From Paenibacillus yonginensis (GTDB taxonomy: Bacteria > Bacillota > Bacilli > Paenibacillales > Paenibacillaceae), in assembly GCF_001685395.1 (NCBI RefSeq), contig NZ_CP014167.1, positions 3,105,501 through 3,169,500 of the forward strand: DNA of 64,000 bases. Direction: 5' to 3'. A program made the translations under genes and the position numbers. Of this stretch, positions 15,459 through 24,087 are shown in pieces (position 1 is the stretch's first letter; each line of letters starts with the position of its first letter). The notes below the pieces were generated by a model, which saw nothing but the letters and a program-made list of their open reading frames with translations, had not been told where the DNA came from and ran no database searches.

Positions 15459-17078
15459 TTATACTATGGAAATGCCGTCCCCCCAAATTTTGCGTCCAAT
15501 CTCCTCCATTTGGCCTATCCCCCAAGCAATCTCTTCGGGATGTAGATGCGCGAAAAAGAAGCAGGCCCCCGGCGGGTGCGGCCCTGTCCAGTACACTTCC
15601 ACGTCGCGGAAGAGGATTCCTTCCCGCCTGCAGGCGTCCGAGAACAAGCGGTAATCCTCCTGGCTCCGGCGCCACCGGGCATAGACATGCAGGCCGCTGT
15701 TCAGCGGGAGCGGAGCAAACAAACTGCCAAGGCGGGTCTGCATCTCCCGGCGGAATACCTCATAACGCGCGCCGTAAATCCGGCGCATCCGGCGCAGATG
15801 TTTGTCATAGTCGCCGCGGGCCATAAACCTAGCCAGCGTTCGCTGCTCCAGCAGAGCCGGCGAGGCGGGCTCGAACAGCGCTTTGGCGCGCCGCACAGGT
15901 TCCACCAGCGGCGGCGGGAGCACCGCGTAGCCGATGCGCAGCGCGGGGAACAGAGTTTTGGTGAACGTGCCGACGAAGACGACCCGTTCACCCCGGTCCT
16001 GCGCCATGAGCGGCTCCATCGGCTGGCCGGCCCAGCGGAACTCGCTGTCAAAGTCGTCTTCGACGATGACCGCGTTCCGCCGCACGGCCCAGGCCAGCAG
16101 CTCGCGCCGCCGCTCGGGCGCCAGCACGGCGCCGGTCGGGAACTGCCGGCCCGGCGTCACAAACAGCACGCGCGCATCCCAGTCGCGCGGGACAATGCCC
16201 CGGCCGTCCACTTCGGCCGGGATCACCGCCGCCCCGGCAGCGGCGGCGGCCAGCCGGATCCCGGGATACCCGGGATCCTCGGCCACGGCCCGCGCTCCTT
16301 CGCCCAGCAGCAGCTGGCTCAGGAGCGCGATGGCCTGCATCGATCCGCTGAAGCAGCAGATCGATGCCGGGTCTGCGGCGATGCCGCGGCTGGAGCGGAG
16401 ATGGGCCGCAATGGCGGCCCGGAGCCCCGCATCGCCAAACACGTCCGCCGCGCCGTCGTAAGCGGCGGAGGACGCCCACGCCAGCGCGCTGCGCCAGGCT
16501 GCGTGCGGGAATTCCGCCGGCGGCTTCGCCCCGCCGCCAGCGAAAGAAACGCGGGAGGAAGCGGAGCTGCCCTTCCGCCCGGCTTGCGCAGCTTCTTCCC
16601 CCGCTTCTGCTTCTGCCTGCTTGTGTAGTTCTAGCAGCCTTGCCGCCCACGGGGAAAGGTTCAGCTTCATCCCGCCTTTGGAGCCGTCCGCCTCTTCTCC
16701 GCCATCAGCTTCCGGGCAGGTTAGCCCTGCAGAAACGTGACCCGCTCCGTCTCTTATATCCCTTCTCGCCTCGTCTGCCGCCACGCCCCTTTCCGCTGGT
16801 TTTTGTTTATTCCTTGCCTCCGCGAATCCGGCTGCCACAAACGTTCCCCGGCCCACCCTGGCCACGACATACCCTTCCGCAAGCAGCATATCGTAGGCCT
16901 GAGCTACACTGCCCCGCGACAACCCGTACAGCTCGGCCAGTTCCCGAGATGCGGGAAGCCGGGTTCCCTCCGGCAGCGATCCATCCCGGATCATGCTGCG
17001 AATCGCATGGTACAAAGCCAAATATTTAAAACGGTACGTCGTAAGCGCTTGTTCCCAAGGCAAAGTGAAATCGGCCAT
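15459..17078 (-). CDS. MocR-type regulator (GntR winged helix fused to class I aminotransferase)
   Basis: 539 residues. Residues 1-75 are a GntR winged-helix (RLPASRELAELYGLSRGSVAQAYDMLLAEGY), then an Ala/Glu-rich linker of about 80 residues (longer than usual), then an aminotransferase fold (~190-539) with EDDFDSEFRW and FTKTLFPALRIGYAVLP, where the Lys binds PLP. MocR proteins use PLP as a sensor rather than a catalyst. It is divergent from the PNPOx-family gene at 17207, and the 128-bp space between carries a direct repeat, so it probably controls that gene and vitamin B6 or amine metabolism. Confidence 0.9.
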   Translation of the reverse strand: MADFTLPWEQALTTYRFKYLALYHAIRSMIRDGSLPEGTRLPASRELAELYGLSRGSVAQAYDMLLAEGYVVARVGRGTFVAAGFAEARNKQKPAERGVAADEARRDIRDGAGHVSAGLTCPEADGGEEADGSKGGMKLNLSPWAARLLELHKQAEAEAGEEAAQAGRKGSSASSRVSFAGGGAKPPAEFPHAAWRSALAWASSAAYDGAADVFGDAGLRAAIAAHLRSSRGIAADPASICCFSGSMQAIALLSQLLLGEGARAVAEDPGYPGIRLAAAAAGAAVIPAEVDGRGIVPRDWDARVLFVTPGRQFPTGAVLAPERRRELLAWAVRRNAVIVEDDFDSEFRWAGQPMEPLMAQDRGERVVFVGTFTKTLFPALRIGYAVLPPPLVEPVRRAKALFEPASPALLEQRTLARFMARGDYDKHLRRMRRIYGARYEVFRREMQTRLGSLFAPLPLNSGLHVYARWRRSQEDYRLFSDACRREGILFRDVEVYWTGPHPPGACFFFAHLHPEEIAWGIGQMEEIGRKIWGDGISIV

Positions 17079-17097
17079 TTTCTGCGGGCCCTCCCTG

Positions 17098-17127
17098 AAT
17101 TGGACTAGTAAAACTACTCTAAATTGG
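17098..17127. promoter_or_regulatory. Direct repeat, possible MocR operator
   Basis: AATTGG occurs at 17098-17103 and again at 17122-17127, 24 bp apart on the same face of the helix, in the divergent promoter region of the MocR and PNPOx genes. MocR regulators commonly bind direct repeats, so this is a candidate site. Confidence 0.3.
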
Positions 17128-17206
17128 TTCTTTTTCTATGTCAATTTGTCTTCTAAACTTAATTTCTATTAACCGGATATTAACCGAATACAAGGGGGAG
17201 ACCTGC

Positions 17207-17826
17207 ATGAGGAGAAAAGAATTTCACGTCGACCAAGAGGAAGAAATTAAAGAGTTTCTTGCCGAAATGAGTTTTGGTTTTCTGGGGACGCTGACGGCGG
17301 ACGGGGGCTGCCGGGTAACCCCGCTGAATTTTGCCTATGGAGACGGCGTTTTCTATTTCCATGGCAGCCTCGCCGGCGAGAAAATGAAGCAGATGAAAGC
17401 GGACAGCCGGATCAGCTTTACCGTTGCCAAGGAATATGCGCTGATTCCGTCCTACTGGAGTGATGCCGAGCTCGCTTGTCCCGCCACTTCATATTTCAAA
17501 AGTGTGATGGCTGAAGGCCATTATGAGAAGGTTGACGATCTGCAGGAGAAAGCGAAAGCCCTCTCCCTCTTTATGCGCAAGCTGCAGCCGGAAGGCGGTT
17601 ATGTTCCCATTACTGCGGAGGATGACGGTACAAAGGACAGCTCAAGGCCGTCGCCGTCTTTAAGCTTGTACCGTCCGGGCTGACTGCCAAATTCAAATTT
17701 GGCCAAAATCTGCAAGAGGAGGCGCGCGCCCAGATCCTGAACGGCCTGGAGTCGAGAGGCGGAACATACGATGCGGATACGGCAGAGCTGATGCAAAAAT
17801 ATTGTCCATTCCATTCTGAAAAATAG
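17207..17826 (+). pseudogene. Pyridoxamine 5'-phosphate oxidase-family flavoprotein, apparent frameshift near 3' end
   Basis: ATG 17207 follows AAGGGGGAG. The first 140 codons encode an FMN-binding split-barrel (MSFGFLGTLTADGGCRVTPLNFAYGDGVFYFHG, then FTVAKEYALIPSYW and ACPATSYFKSV). At 17627-17629 the frame shifts: the expected family ending YKGQLKAVAVFKL ... AKFKFGQN ... MQKYCPFHSEK is present in another frame to the stop at 17824-17826, so one base seems to be missing between GAC and TAC. As written the frame instead stops at 17683 (159 residues). Error or true mutation cannot be separated here. It is likely a MocR target; its substrate is unknown. Confidence 0.82.
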
Positions 17827-17837
17827 TGCTTTGATTC

Positions 17838-17866
17838 GTGACGCTTGCCTGGCCTGATGTTATAAT
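17838..17866 (+). promoter_or_regulatory. Extended -10 promoter before the aminotransferase gene
   Basis: TATAAT at 17861-17866 preceded by TGT (extended -10), with GTGACG 17 bp upstream as a weak -35. It lies about 58 bp before the start at 17924. Confidence 0.5.
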
Positions 17867-17923
17867 GTTAGGCAGTCAAAACGAATTTTAGGACCAATAA
17901 CGAAGTTGGAAGGATGGAAAGTG

Positions 17924-19219
17924 ATGAACCCTCTAGCGTCACAGCTAAACGACCGCCTGAAAGCAGATAGTCCTTATGTATATGAGATGTTGTCCGGACT
18001 CGGTCGTGAAATTTATTTCCCTAAGGAAGGGATCTTAAGTCAATCGGCCGAGGCCTCCAGCCAAGCCAAGAAATATAACGCCACAATCGGAATCGCCACG
18101 GAAAACGGGGGCCCCATGCACCTGAACGTGATCCAGGATACCCTTTCGGCCTACAGCCCCAAGGACTTGTATCCTTATGCCCCGCCTGCTGGCAAACCCG
18201 AGCTGCGCTCGGTATGGCGGGATAAAATGCTGAAGGAGAATCCGTCCCTCGCCGGCAAATCCTTTGGCCAGCCTATTGTAACCAACGCCCTGACCCACGG
18301 GCTAAGCATTGTAGCGGACCTGTTCGTCGACGAAGGCGATGCGGTCATTTACCCGGATAAAAATTGGGAAAATTACGAGCTTACCTTCGGCATCCGCCGT
18401 CACGCAAACATCGTTAATTACGAGCTGTTTACGGAAGAAATGAGGTTCAACAGCCAGGGACTGCAGGAAGCGCTCCTGTCCGTGCCGGCCGGCGGCAAAG
18501 CCGTAGTCCTTCTGAACTTCCCGAATAATCCAACCGGCTATACGCCTGGGGAGCAGGAGGGAAAGGAAATCGTAGCCGCTGTCCAGGCTGCCGCCGAAGC
18601 AGGCATTCATGTCGTCGTAGTTACGGACGATGCTTATTTTGGACTCTTTTTCGAGGATTCCCTGCAGGAGTCTCTGTTTGGCAAGCTGGCCGGCCTGCAT
18701 CCGCGTGTTCTGGCGGTTAAGGTTGACGGAGCCACCAAAGAAGAATACGTTTGGGGTTTCCGCGTCGGCTTTATTACTTATGCCGGAACGCCTGAAGCGG
18801 TGTCGGTGCTGGAACAGAAGACGCTGGGCATCATCCGCGCCACGATTTCAAGCGGGGCCCATCCTTCCCAAACCTTTGTGCTGCAGGCGCTGAAGTCGGA
18901 TGAGTTTCTTCCACAGAAAGAGGAGAAATTTGCGGTCATGAAAGGCCGGGCCAACAAGGTTAAAGCCTTGCTGGACAGCGGCAAATACGGAGACGTATGG
19001 GAATATTACCCTTTCAACTCCGGATATTTTATGTGTCTTAAGCTGAAGACGGTGGGTGCGGAGCCGCTGCGTCAGCATTTGCTGCGTCAATACGGGGTAG
19101 GTACAATCGCTCTGGGCGAACAGGATTTGCGGATCGCTTTCAGTTGTATCGCCGAAGAGAATCTGGAAGATCTGTTCGATCTGGTGTACCAGGGAGTTCT
19201 GGATCTGCAGCAGCAATAA
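17924..19219 (+). CDS. PLP-dependent aminotransferase, class I/II
   Basis: 431 residues. Fold-type I enzyme: PYAPPAGKPELRSVWRDKM, VTNALTHGLSIVADLFVDEGD, LLNFPNNPTGYTP (Asn binding PLP), VVTDDAYFGL (Asp/Tyr), and DGATKEEYVWGFRVGF with the Schiff-base Lys. ATG 17924 is preferred because GGAAGG lies 10 bp upstream; the ATG at 17906 abuts the same site. It has its own promoter and is followed by the YjcZ gene and a terminator. Substrate is not evident; the neighbouring MocR/PNPOx pair is consistent with a B6-linked setting. Confidence 0.88.
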   Translation: MNPLASQLNDRLKADSPYVYEMLSGLGREIYFPKEGILSQSAEASSQAKKYNATIGIATENGGPMHLNVIQDTLSAYSPKDLYPYAPPAGKPELRSVWRDKMLKENPSLAGKSFGQPIVTNALTHGLSIVADLFVDEGDAVIYPDKNWENYELTFGIRRHANIVNYELFTEEMRFNSQGLQEALLSVPAGGKAVVLLNFPNNPTGYTPGEQEGKEIVAAVQAAAEAGIHVVVVTDDAYFGLFFEDSLQESLFGKLAGLHPRVLAVKVDGATKEEYVWGFRVGFITYAGTPEAVSVLEQKTLGIIRATISSGAHPSQTFVLQALKSDEFLPQKEEKFAVMKGRANKVKALLDSGKYGDVWEYYPFNSGYFMCLKLKTVGAEPLRQHLLRQYGVGTIALGEQDLRIAFSCIAEENLEDLFDLVYQGVLDLQQQ

Positions 19220-19246
19220 AATTTGGGACCAGCGGCAAAGGCCCAA

Positions 19247-19274
19247 ACCGCCCTTCCCCTCCGCACATATGATA
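19247..19274 (+). promoter_or_regulatory. Sigma-K-type promoter of the YjcZ-like gene
   Basis: AC (19247-19248), exactly 17 nt, then CATATGATA (19266-19274), a full match to AC-N17-CATANNNTA. The start codon is 40 bp downstream. Confidence 0.6.
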
Positions 19275-19313
19275 CTTCTGTAAGCAACTCAACTGTGGAA
19301 AGGGGAATGGCAC

Positions 19314-19439
19314 ATGAACGGAGTAGAAGAAGCAAGAGGCGGTTACGGCGGTTATGGTTTCGGAGCATTCACAAGCACAGGTGCAATCCTGGTATTATTC
19401 ATCCTGCTTGTTATCATCAGCCGTGCATTCATCCTCTAA
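19314..19439 (+). CDS. YjcZ family sporulation peptide
   Basis: A 41-residue peptide that starts MNGVEEARGGYGGYGFG and ends in one hydrophobic helix (STGAILVLFILLVIISRAFIL), the layout of the YjcZ/SscA family: a Gly/Tyr-rich head and a C-terminal membrane-like helix. Members are made late in sporulation and found in spores or the coat. AAAGGGG is 9 bp before the ATG. The sigma-K-type promoter immediately upstream and a terminator downstream make it a complete single-gene unit. Confidence 0.88.
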   Translation: MNGVEEARGGYGGYGFGAFTSTGAILVLFILLVIISRAFIL

Positions 19440-19493
19440 TTAAAGAGCAAGCCAGAGCCGTCCGTATTCACGGGCAGCTAACCAACCAGGCAG

Positions 19494-19523
19494 ACCGGGC
19501 TTAGCCCGGCTGCTTTTATTTTG
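19494..19523 (+). terminator. Terminator after the YjcZ-like gene
   Basis: CCGGGC (19495-19500) - TTA - GCCCGG (19504-19509), followed by CTGCTTTTATTTT. Confidence 0.75.
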
Positions 19524-19738
19524 CAGTAATCCGGAATAATACGGACTAATATGGATTAATCAAAACAAAAACCCTATTTCATACGCAAAAATTGCTGGAT
19601 TAAATCCGAATTCGATAAATAAAGACTAAATTTAAGGTTTACTTTCGGGGTACTTCATGACATAATCCAAATTGTTATTTTAAAAATGTGTTGCTTTACA
19701 ATCTAATCTAACAAAGAACTTATTTGCGCCTAAGCGGG
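19524..19738. other. AT-rich intergenic stretch, no gene seen
   Basis: AT-rich sequence with stop codons in every frame and no ribosome site. It contains the small inverted repeat GGATT-A-AATCC and a possible weak promoter (TTGTTA 19672-19677, 19-nt spacer, TACAAT 19697-19702) that would read toward the hairpin at 19739-19772. Confidence 0.4.
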
Positions 19739-19772
19739 AGCCCGGGAGCATTACCCGCTGCGGGCTTTTTTT
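19739..19772 (+). terminator. Orphan terminator hairpin with an overlapping alternative stem
   Basis: AGCCCG (19739-19744) pairs with CGGGCT (19761-19766), followed by seven T's. The same stretch can instead pair AGCGGG (19733-19738) with CCCGCT (19754-19759). No gene ends just upstream, so it may close a short RNA or act as a leader element for 19891-20364. Confidence 0.6.
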
Positions 19773-19890
19773 GTGCGCCCTAGCTATAGTGCTCCTTTGG
19801 ACATCTTTACACGTCCTTTACCTCTTTATGCGCTTTGCCTCGTTAAGGCAAACCAACCTGACCATACTGTTAAAGGAGATCTGATCAAAA

Positions 19891-20364
19891 ATGATTAACA
19901 AATTGGAACCCCCGCCTAGGCTAGACGATTACGTCAACCGATTGGCAGCAGGCAAAATCGGCACTATCGAGCTTTTCCGTTATGACCCTAATTTCGTTAC
20001 GGAAACGATCTGTCCGATTCAGGCTGATGAAGTATACGTCCTGCTGCAAATCACCTGCGGCGGCGTTGTCGGTCAGGCCGAGCTGCACCTGCCGGGAATC
20101 CATCCAAATTTTGATCTGATCCGGTTTGCTTCTGTATATAAAGCTTTGAAGAAAGCCGGCGTTGCTGAAGCCCTTCGTTATGTCCATGCCAGTCGCGACG
20201 ATTGGGGAATTGCCCGCCGCAGGCTGGCGGAAGCCGCTTTAACCGATTTGACCGGGAAGCTGCAAGCTGCTGCCGGCGCTCCCGAGACCGGGATTACCGG
20301 CCGCCCTACCGGGTTGACCCGTGACCTTTTATTCGACTGTGCACAGTCCTATTATTCCTTCTAA
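19891..20364 (+). CDS. Hypothetical protein
   Basis: 157 residues, ATG with AAAGGAG 12 bp upstream, and its own downstream terminator. No signal peptide or membrane segment. The middle (EVYVLLQITCGGVVGQAELHLPG) looks like a beta-hairpin pair, then helical stretches (FASVYKALKKAGVAEALRYV; RRRLAEAALTDLTGKLQ). The arrangement faintly recalls the N-terminal capping domain of enolase-superfamily enzymes, but no catalytic barrel follows. I do not recognise the family. Confidence 0.7.
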   Translation: MINKLEPPPRLDDYVNRLAAGKIGTIELFRYDPNFVTETICPIQADEVYVLLQITCGGVVGQAELHLPGIHPNFDLIRFASVYKALKKAGVAEALRYVHASRDDWGIARRRLAEAALTDLTGKLQAAAGAPETGITGRPTGLTRDLLFDCAQSYYSF

Positions 20365-20385
20365 GCAAATAAATTCAGAAATACA

Positions 20386-20436
20386 AAAGAACAAGTCACG
20401 CGAGTCTGCGGCTCCGGGACTTGTTCTTTTTTTATT
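20386..20436. terminator. Bidirectional terminator
   Basis: AAGAACAAGTC ... GACTTGTTCTT inverted repeat with a T-run on the plus strand and a T-rich tract on the minus strand. It serves the convergent 19891-20364 gene and ecsB. Confidence 0.85.
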
Positions 20437-20443
20437 TCTTATC

Positions 20444-21664
20444 TTATTCCTCTTCTTCTTCGCCTTTTTTGCTTCTGCTGCCATAAACACGCTGCAGGAA
20501 GGTTATCACCAGCCCGCCAGCCAGCACATATAAAGCCTGCAGGGCTTTCCCTTCGCCAAACGAAGGGAGGAATACCAGCCACATAAGCAGAGCATAGACC
20601 AGCTGAATTTGAAAAATCAGCCGGACTACGTTAGCCTTGCGGCTGCCCGCCGGAACCGGGTAAAGCTGCAGCCAAAACGATTCGCTGTGCACCCGGCGAA
20701 GCTCGGACAGCTGAACGCCGATCACAAAAACAAAAAAGAGATATACCGCGCCTCCCAACAGGTTCTGACCGCTGAGATAAGCCAGCAAAGCGCCTACAAC
20801 CGCCACACGAAGGACAATCATAAACATATCGCTGCGCACAAAACTTTTGGTCAGCAGATAACGATAGGCCTGACCGGGATCCCAGGGAATCCGTCCGCCC
20901 CATTTCGACAACCAGCGGCGCGTATGCACCCGCTGCTCGCGCCCCGGTACCTCTACAAACCAGCCTAGCACCATCATGGCGCGGGCGGCATGATTTTTTT
21001 CTGTTCCGATCAGCAGTTCCCACGGTACACGAAGTCTGGAAGGCAGATAAAGCGCGGCCAAATAAGCGGCACCCAGCACCACGATAAACAGCAAGGCTTT
21101 GCCGGCCGGATGCCAAAGCCAGGCCGCTACCGCCAGCACGCCGATCACCCAGCGGAGCAGGCGGTACAGGCCCGCAGTCGGCCGCGATACATAGGTCAGC
21201 TCGCGCCAGCTGCCGATGCTCATAACCACCGACCAGGCCGCCAGCAGCAGCGCCGTCCAGCCAAACGGCTTGCCCTGGTCCTCCGCTGTTATGTATAAAG
21301 GCCAAAACGTAAGAAGCAGCACAGCCAATATCATATATTTGCGAATCACGGCTCCACGCCAGGCGGGAGCGAAATAACGGCTCATCCGCGCTTCCTGCGG
21401 CAGCAGGAATACGGTATCGGCCGGCTGCAGGAATGTGCGGAAGCCGCCGCCAATCGCGAACGGAGCCAGCAGCACCAGCGCGATCCAGCGGATCGGCAGC
21501 CCTTCCGGCAAATTCCGGATAAAGGCCGTATACCAGGCGGCGAAGGCAATCAAGCAGAACAGGAACAACACCGCCACACCACTTTGCAGCACATATCCCA
21601 GGTACGGAATGATCCCGCCCCAGAATTGGCCGCTCCGTTTGCGCCGAAGCTCAAGAAGATCCAT
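20444..21664 (-). CDS. ecsB: ABC transporter permease EcsB
   Basis: 406 residues from ATG 21664, which overlaps the ecsA stop by one base (TGATG). Multiple transmembrane segments (VLFLFCLIAFAAWYTAF, WIALVLLAPFAIGG, AVVGALLAYL, ALYVLAGGLVITFL among them), and the EcsB-type FRTFLQPADTVFLLPQEARM loop. With EcsA it forms an exporter known in Bacillus to affect secretion, sporulation, competence and intramembrane protease activity; the substrate is unresolved. No EcsC gene follows. Ends at the bidirectional terminator. Confidence 0.88.
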   Translation of the reverse strand: MDLLELRRKRSGQFWGGIIPYLGYVLQSGVAVLFLFCLIAFAAWYTAFIRNLPEGLPIRWIALVLLAPFAIGGGFRTFLQPADTVFLLPQEARMSRYFAPAWRGAVIRKYMILAVLLLTFWPLYITAEDQGKPFGWTALLLAAWSVVMSIGSWRELTYVSRPTAGLYRLLRWVIGVLAVAAWLWHPAGKALLFIVVLGAAYLAALYLPSRLRVPWELLIGTEKNHAARAMMVLGWFVEVPGREQRVHTRRWLSKWGGRIPWDPGQAYRYLLTKSFVRSDMFMIVLRVAVVGALLAYLSGQNLLGGAVYLFFVFVIGVQLSELRRVHSESFWLQLYPVPAGSRKANVVRLIFQIQLVYALLMWLVFLPSFGEGKALQALYVLAGGLVITFLQRVYGSRSKKGEEEEE

Positions 21665-22416
21665 CAAGAACGCCCGTCCTGCACCAGCGAATAAAAAATC
21701 TGCTCCAGCGGCTGTCCCTGCATGCCTGCCGCCAAAGCAATTTCTTCCAGCGTTCCCTGCGTAATCACGCGCCCATGGTGAAGAATAACAAAGCGGTCGC
21801 AATAATGCTCGATAGTCGATAAAATATGAGAGCTCAGAAGAATCGAAGCCCCTTCGCTCCGCAGCTTCATCATAAAGTCCAGCAGTGAGCGGATGCCAAG
21901 CGGATCAAGGCCAAGGAAAGGTTCATCAATAATGTACAGCTTCGGTCGGGCTACGAAAGCACACATGATCATCACCTTCTGCTTCATCCCTTTGGACAAA
22001 TGGATGGAGAGACTGTCCAGTTTGTCCTCCATCCGGAACAGCGCGGACAACTCCGCCGCCCGCGCCTCATAATCGCTGCGCTCCACCCCGTAAGCCCGGG
22101 CCGTAAATTCCAGATGCTCCCGCACGGTCATTTCCTCATAGAGCAGCGGCGATTCGGGGACAAAAGCAAGCGCCCCCTGATATTGCTCCAAATTCCGGGC
22201 ACGGGTCGTTCCGTCCACCCGAATCTCGCCTTTTTCCGGATTCATCAGACCGAGGATATGTTTCATGGTGGTGCTTTTTCCCGCTCCGTTGAGGCCAATC
22301 AGCCCCACCATCTCGCCGGGCATAACCTTCATGCCAATGTCATGCAGCACCGGACGTTTCAAATTATATCCGCCGCTTAAAGCTTCAATTTCCAAAACCG
22401 GACTTTGACTTTGCAT
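21664..22416 (-). CDS. ecsA: ABC transporter ATP-binding protein EcsA
   Basis: 250 residues, the usual EcsA length. Walker A GLNGAGKSTT near residue 39, Q-loop FVPESPLLYEE, signature HLSKGMKQKVMI (LSKGMKQ in place of LSGGQ), Walker B LYIIDEPFLGLD and the switch histidine SSHILS. Provides ATPase power for the EcsB membrane partner, encoded immediately downstream with a one-base overlap. Confidence 0.92.
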   Translation of the reverse strand: MQSQSPVLEIEALSGGYNLKRPVLHDIGMKVMPGEMVGLIGLNGAGKSTTMKHILGLMNPEKGEIRVDGTTRARNLEQYQGALAFVPESPLLYEEMTVREHLEFTARAYGVERSDYEARAAELSALFRMEDKLDSLSIHLSKGMKQKVMIMCAFVARPKLYIIDEPFLGLDPLGIRSLLDFMMKLRSEGASILLSSHILSTIEHYCDRFVILHHGRVITQGTLEEIALAAGMQGQPLEQIFYSLVQDGRS

Positions 22417-22488
22417 CCAGGCCTTGCCTCCCTCTTTAAATCTCTTGTTCAGCTTGCGCCCAATAGGTTGTTAACCTGCCGAAAAATA

Positions 22489-23925
22489 TCAGTCCCGAGG
22501 CGGTTTGTTCTTAAGCCACTTCGGAGCCCCTTTATTTTTGCGTTCCCGATGCCGGTCCAGCTTCCGTTCCCCGGCCGGCTTAGCGGCTGCCGCTTTGGCG
22601 CCTGCTTTGCGGGCAGTCGAAGGTCTGGACTTTGGCGTCCCCCGGCCGGCTTCTGCCCTCCTGTGATTCTCAGTTTCCCCGCCTCCGCCGGCCAATCCGC
22701 GTCTTCCGCCCTCACCCCGGCTCCCTCTGTTCTCCGGCTCCGAGTCGCGCAGCGGCTTCACTTCACGCCGGTACGGCCGCGACTCCTCTTTAGGCGCCGT
22801 AATGCGTCCACCCGTCAATCCGCGCAGACCAAACGAAATTCCCAGCTCTCTTGCGAACTTGCGAATGATAAAGGTCTCTTGCGGAGAAACAACCGAGATG
22901 GACAGCCCTTTGCGACCCATACGGCCTGTCCGGCCGGCCCGGTGCACGTAATTTTCGGAGTCGGTCGCCGGATCAAGGTGAATGACCATCCCCAATTGCT
23001 CAATATCCAGACCGCGCGCAGCCACGTCGCTCGCGACCAGCACGCGGTATTCGCCTTCCCGAAATCTGCGGAGCGTCAGGCTGCGTGCCGTCTTATCCGC
23101 ATCCCCATACAGCGCTCCGGCGTTTAATCCCACATAATTCAGTTTGGCCTCCACTTCGCCGATCGAGTCGATTTGATTCACGAACACCAGAACCTTGGGT
23201 TCATCATAAGTACGGACAATCCTCCGTACCAGATCAATTTTGTCTCTTTGCTCGCAGACAAAATACAAATGCTCCAGCGTAGCCGAGGTCCGCTGCTCCG
23301 GTTTAATGCCGATTTCCACCGGATCCTTCATTTCACGAGCCGCCAGGGAACGGATTTCGTCCGTTACCGTCGCTGACAGGAACAACAGCTGGCGGTCGCG
23401 CAGCGATGCCTTCAGAATTTGATCCACATCTCCTGCTCCGCCCAGCTGGAACAGCTGATCCACCTCGTCGATGACGAGCATGCGCGTCTCATGCAGCTTA
23501 AGCTTGCGGATCGAAAGCAGCTCGCGTACCCGCCCCGGTGTTCCGATAACGAGCTGGGGATGTTTCTTCAAACGCTCCACCTGACGGCCGATGGCCGCTC
23601 CGCCGATCAGCGCCTGCACTTCAATGCCGGTTCCTTCCGCATACCGCTGGCTTTCACGTAGAATTTGCATCGCCAACTCCTGTGTCGGCGCCAGAATAAG
23701 CGACTGCATCACTTTGCGCTCCGGATCAATCCGCTGAAGCACGGGCAGGAGGTACGCAAGCGTCTTGCCCGTTCCCGTCTGCGACTGGGCGAGCACGTCG
23801 CGGCCTTCGAGTACAGCCGGAATGGCGCTTTCCTGGACCGGAGACGGCGTAAGGATGCCAAATTCGGCCAATCGTTCTGTCAGCCTCTCCTCGACCCCGA
23901 TATTCGTAAATGTTTGAGTTGTCAT
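22489..23925 (-). CDS. DEAD-box family RNA helicase (DEVD variant) with basic C-terminal tail
   Basis: 478 residues. Helicase core ~1-370 with Q motif (SPVQESAIP), Walker A AQSQTGTGKT, PTQELA, TPGR, motif II VIDEVDQ (DEVD rather than DEAD), SAT, and the second-domain motifs ARGLDI and HRAGRTGRMG. Residues ~385-478 are a low-complexity Arg/Gly/Lys tail (RRGLAGGGGETENHRR, KAGAKAAAAKPAGERK) likely to bind RNA. Unwinds structured RNA in the cytosol, perhaps ribosome assembly or mRNA decay. Resembles the YfmL/CshA group; subgroup uncertain. AAAGGTGG precedes the ATG. Confidence 0.9.
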   Translation of the reverse strand: MTTQTFTNIGVEERLTERLAEFGILTPSPVQESAIPAVLEGRDVLAQSQTGTGKTLAYLLPVLQRIDPERKVMQSLILAPTQELAMQILRESQRYAEGTGIEVQALIGGAAIGRQVERLKKHPQLVIGTPGRVRELLSIRKLKLHETRMLVIDEVDQLFQLGGAGDVDQILKASLRDRQLLFLSATVTDEIRSLAAREMKDPVEIGIKPEQRTSATLEHLYFVCEQRDKIDLVRRIVRTYDEPKVLVFVNQIDSIGEVEAKLNYVGLNAGALYGDADKTARSLTLRRFREGEYRVLVASDVAARGLDIEQLGMVIHLDPATDSENYVHRAGRTGRMGRKGLSISVVSPQETFIIRKFARELGISFGLRGLTGGRITAPKEESRPYRREVKPLRDSEPENRGSRGEGGRRGLAGGGGETENHRRAEAGRGTPKSRPSTARKAGAKAAAAKPAGERKLDRHRERKNKGAPKWLKNKPPRD

Positions 23926-24039
23926 GTAGGTCCACCTTTATTTTAAAAAGTCGTTATTTCCATTATATGCGATATTACCTGCCGCTCCAAATCCAATCCC
24001 GGCCGGCTCCGGCTTATCTGGCGTTTCCTTCTTGCGGCC

Positions 24040-24072
24040 AAAAAAAGCGCCCCGGAGCATTCCGGAAGCGCC
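24040..24072 (-). terminator. Terminator after the SDR gene
   Basis: Minus-strand hairpin GGCGCTTCCGGA / TCCGGGGCGC followed by seven T's (24046-24040). Confidence 0.8.
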
Positions 24073-24087
24073 TTTCGCAAATCCTTG

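Noticed and set aside
15546..16628. 360-codon frame antisense to the MocR gene
   Set aside because: High GC makes long antisense frames; the MocR frame shows clear GntR and aminotransferase motifs and a proper start.
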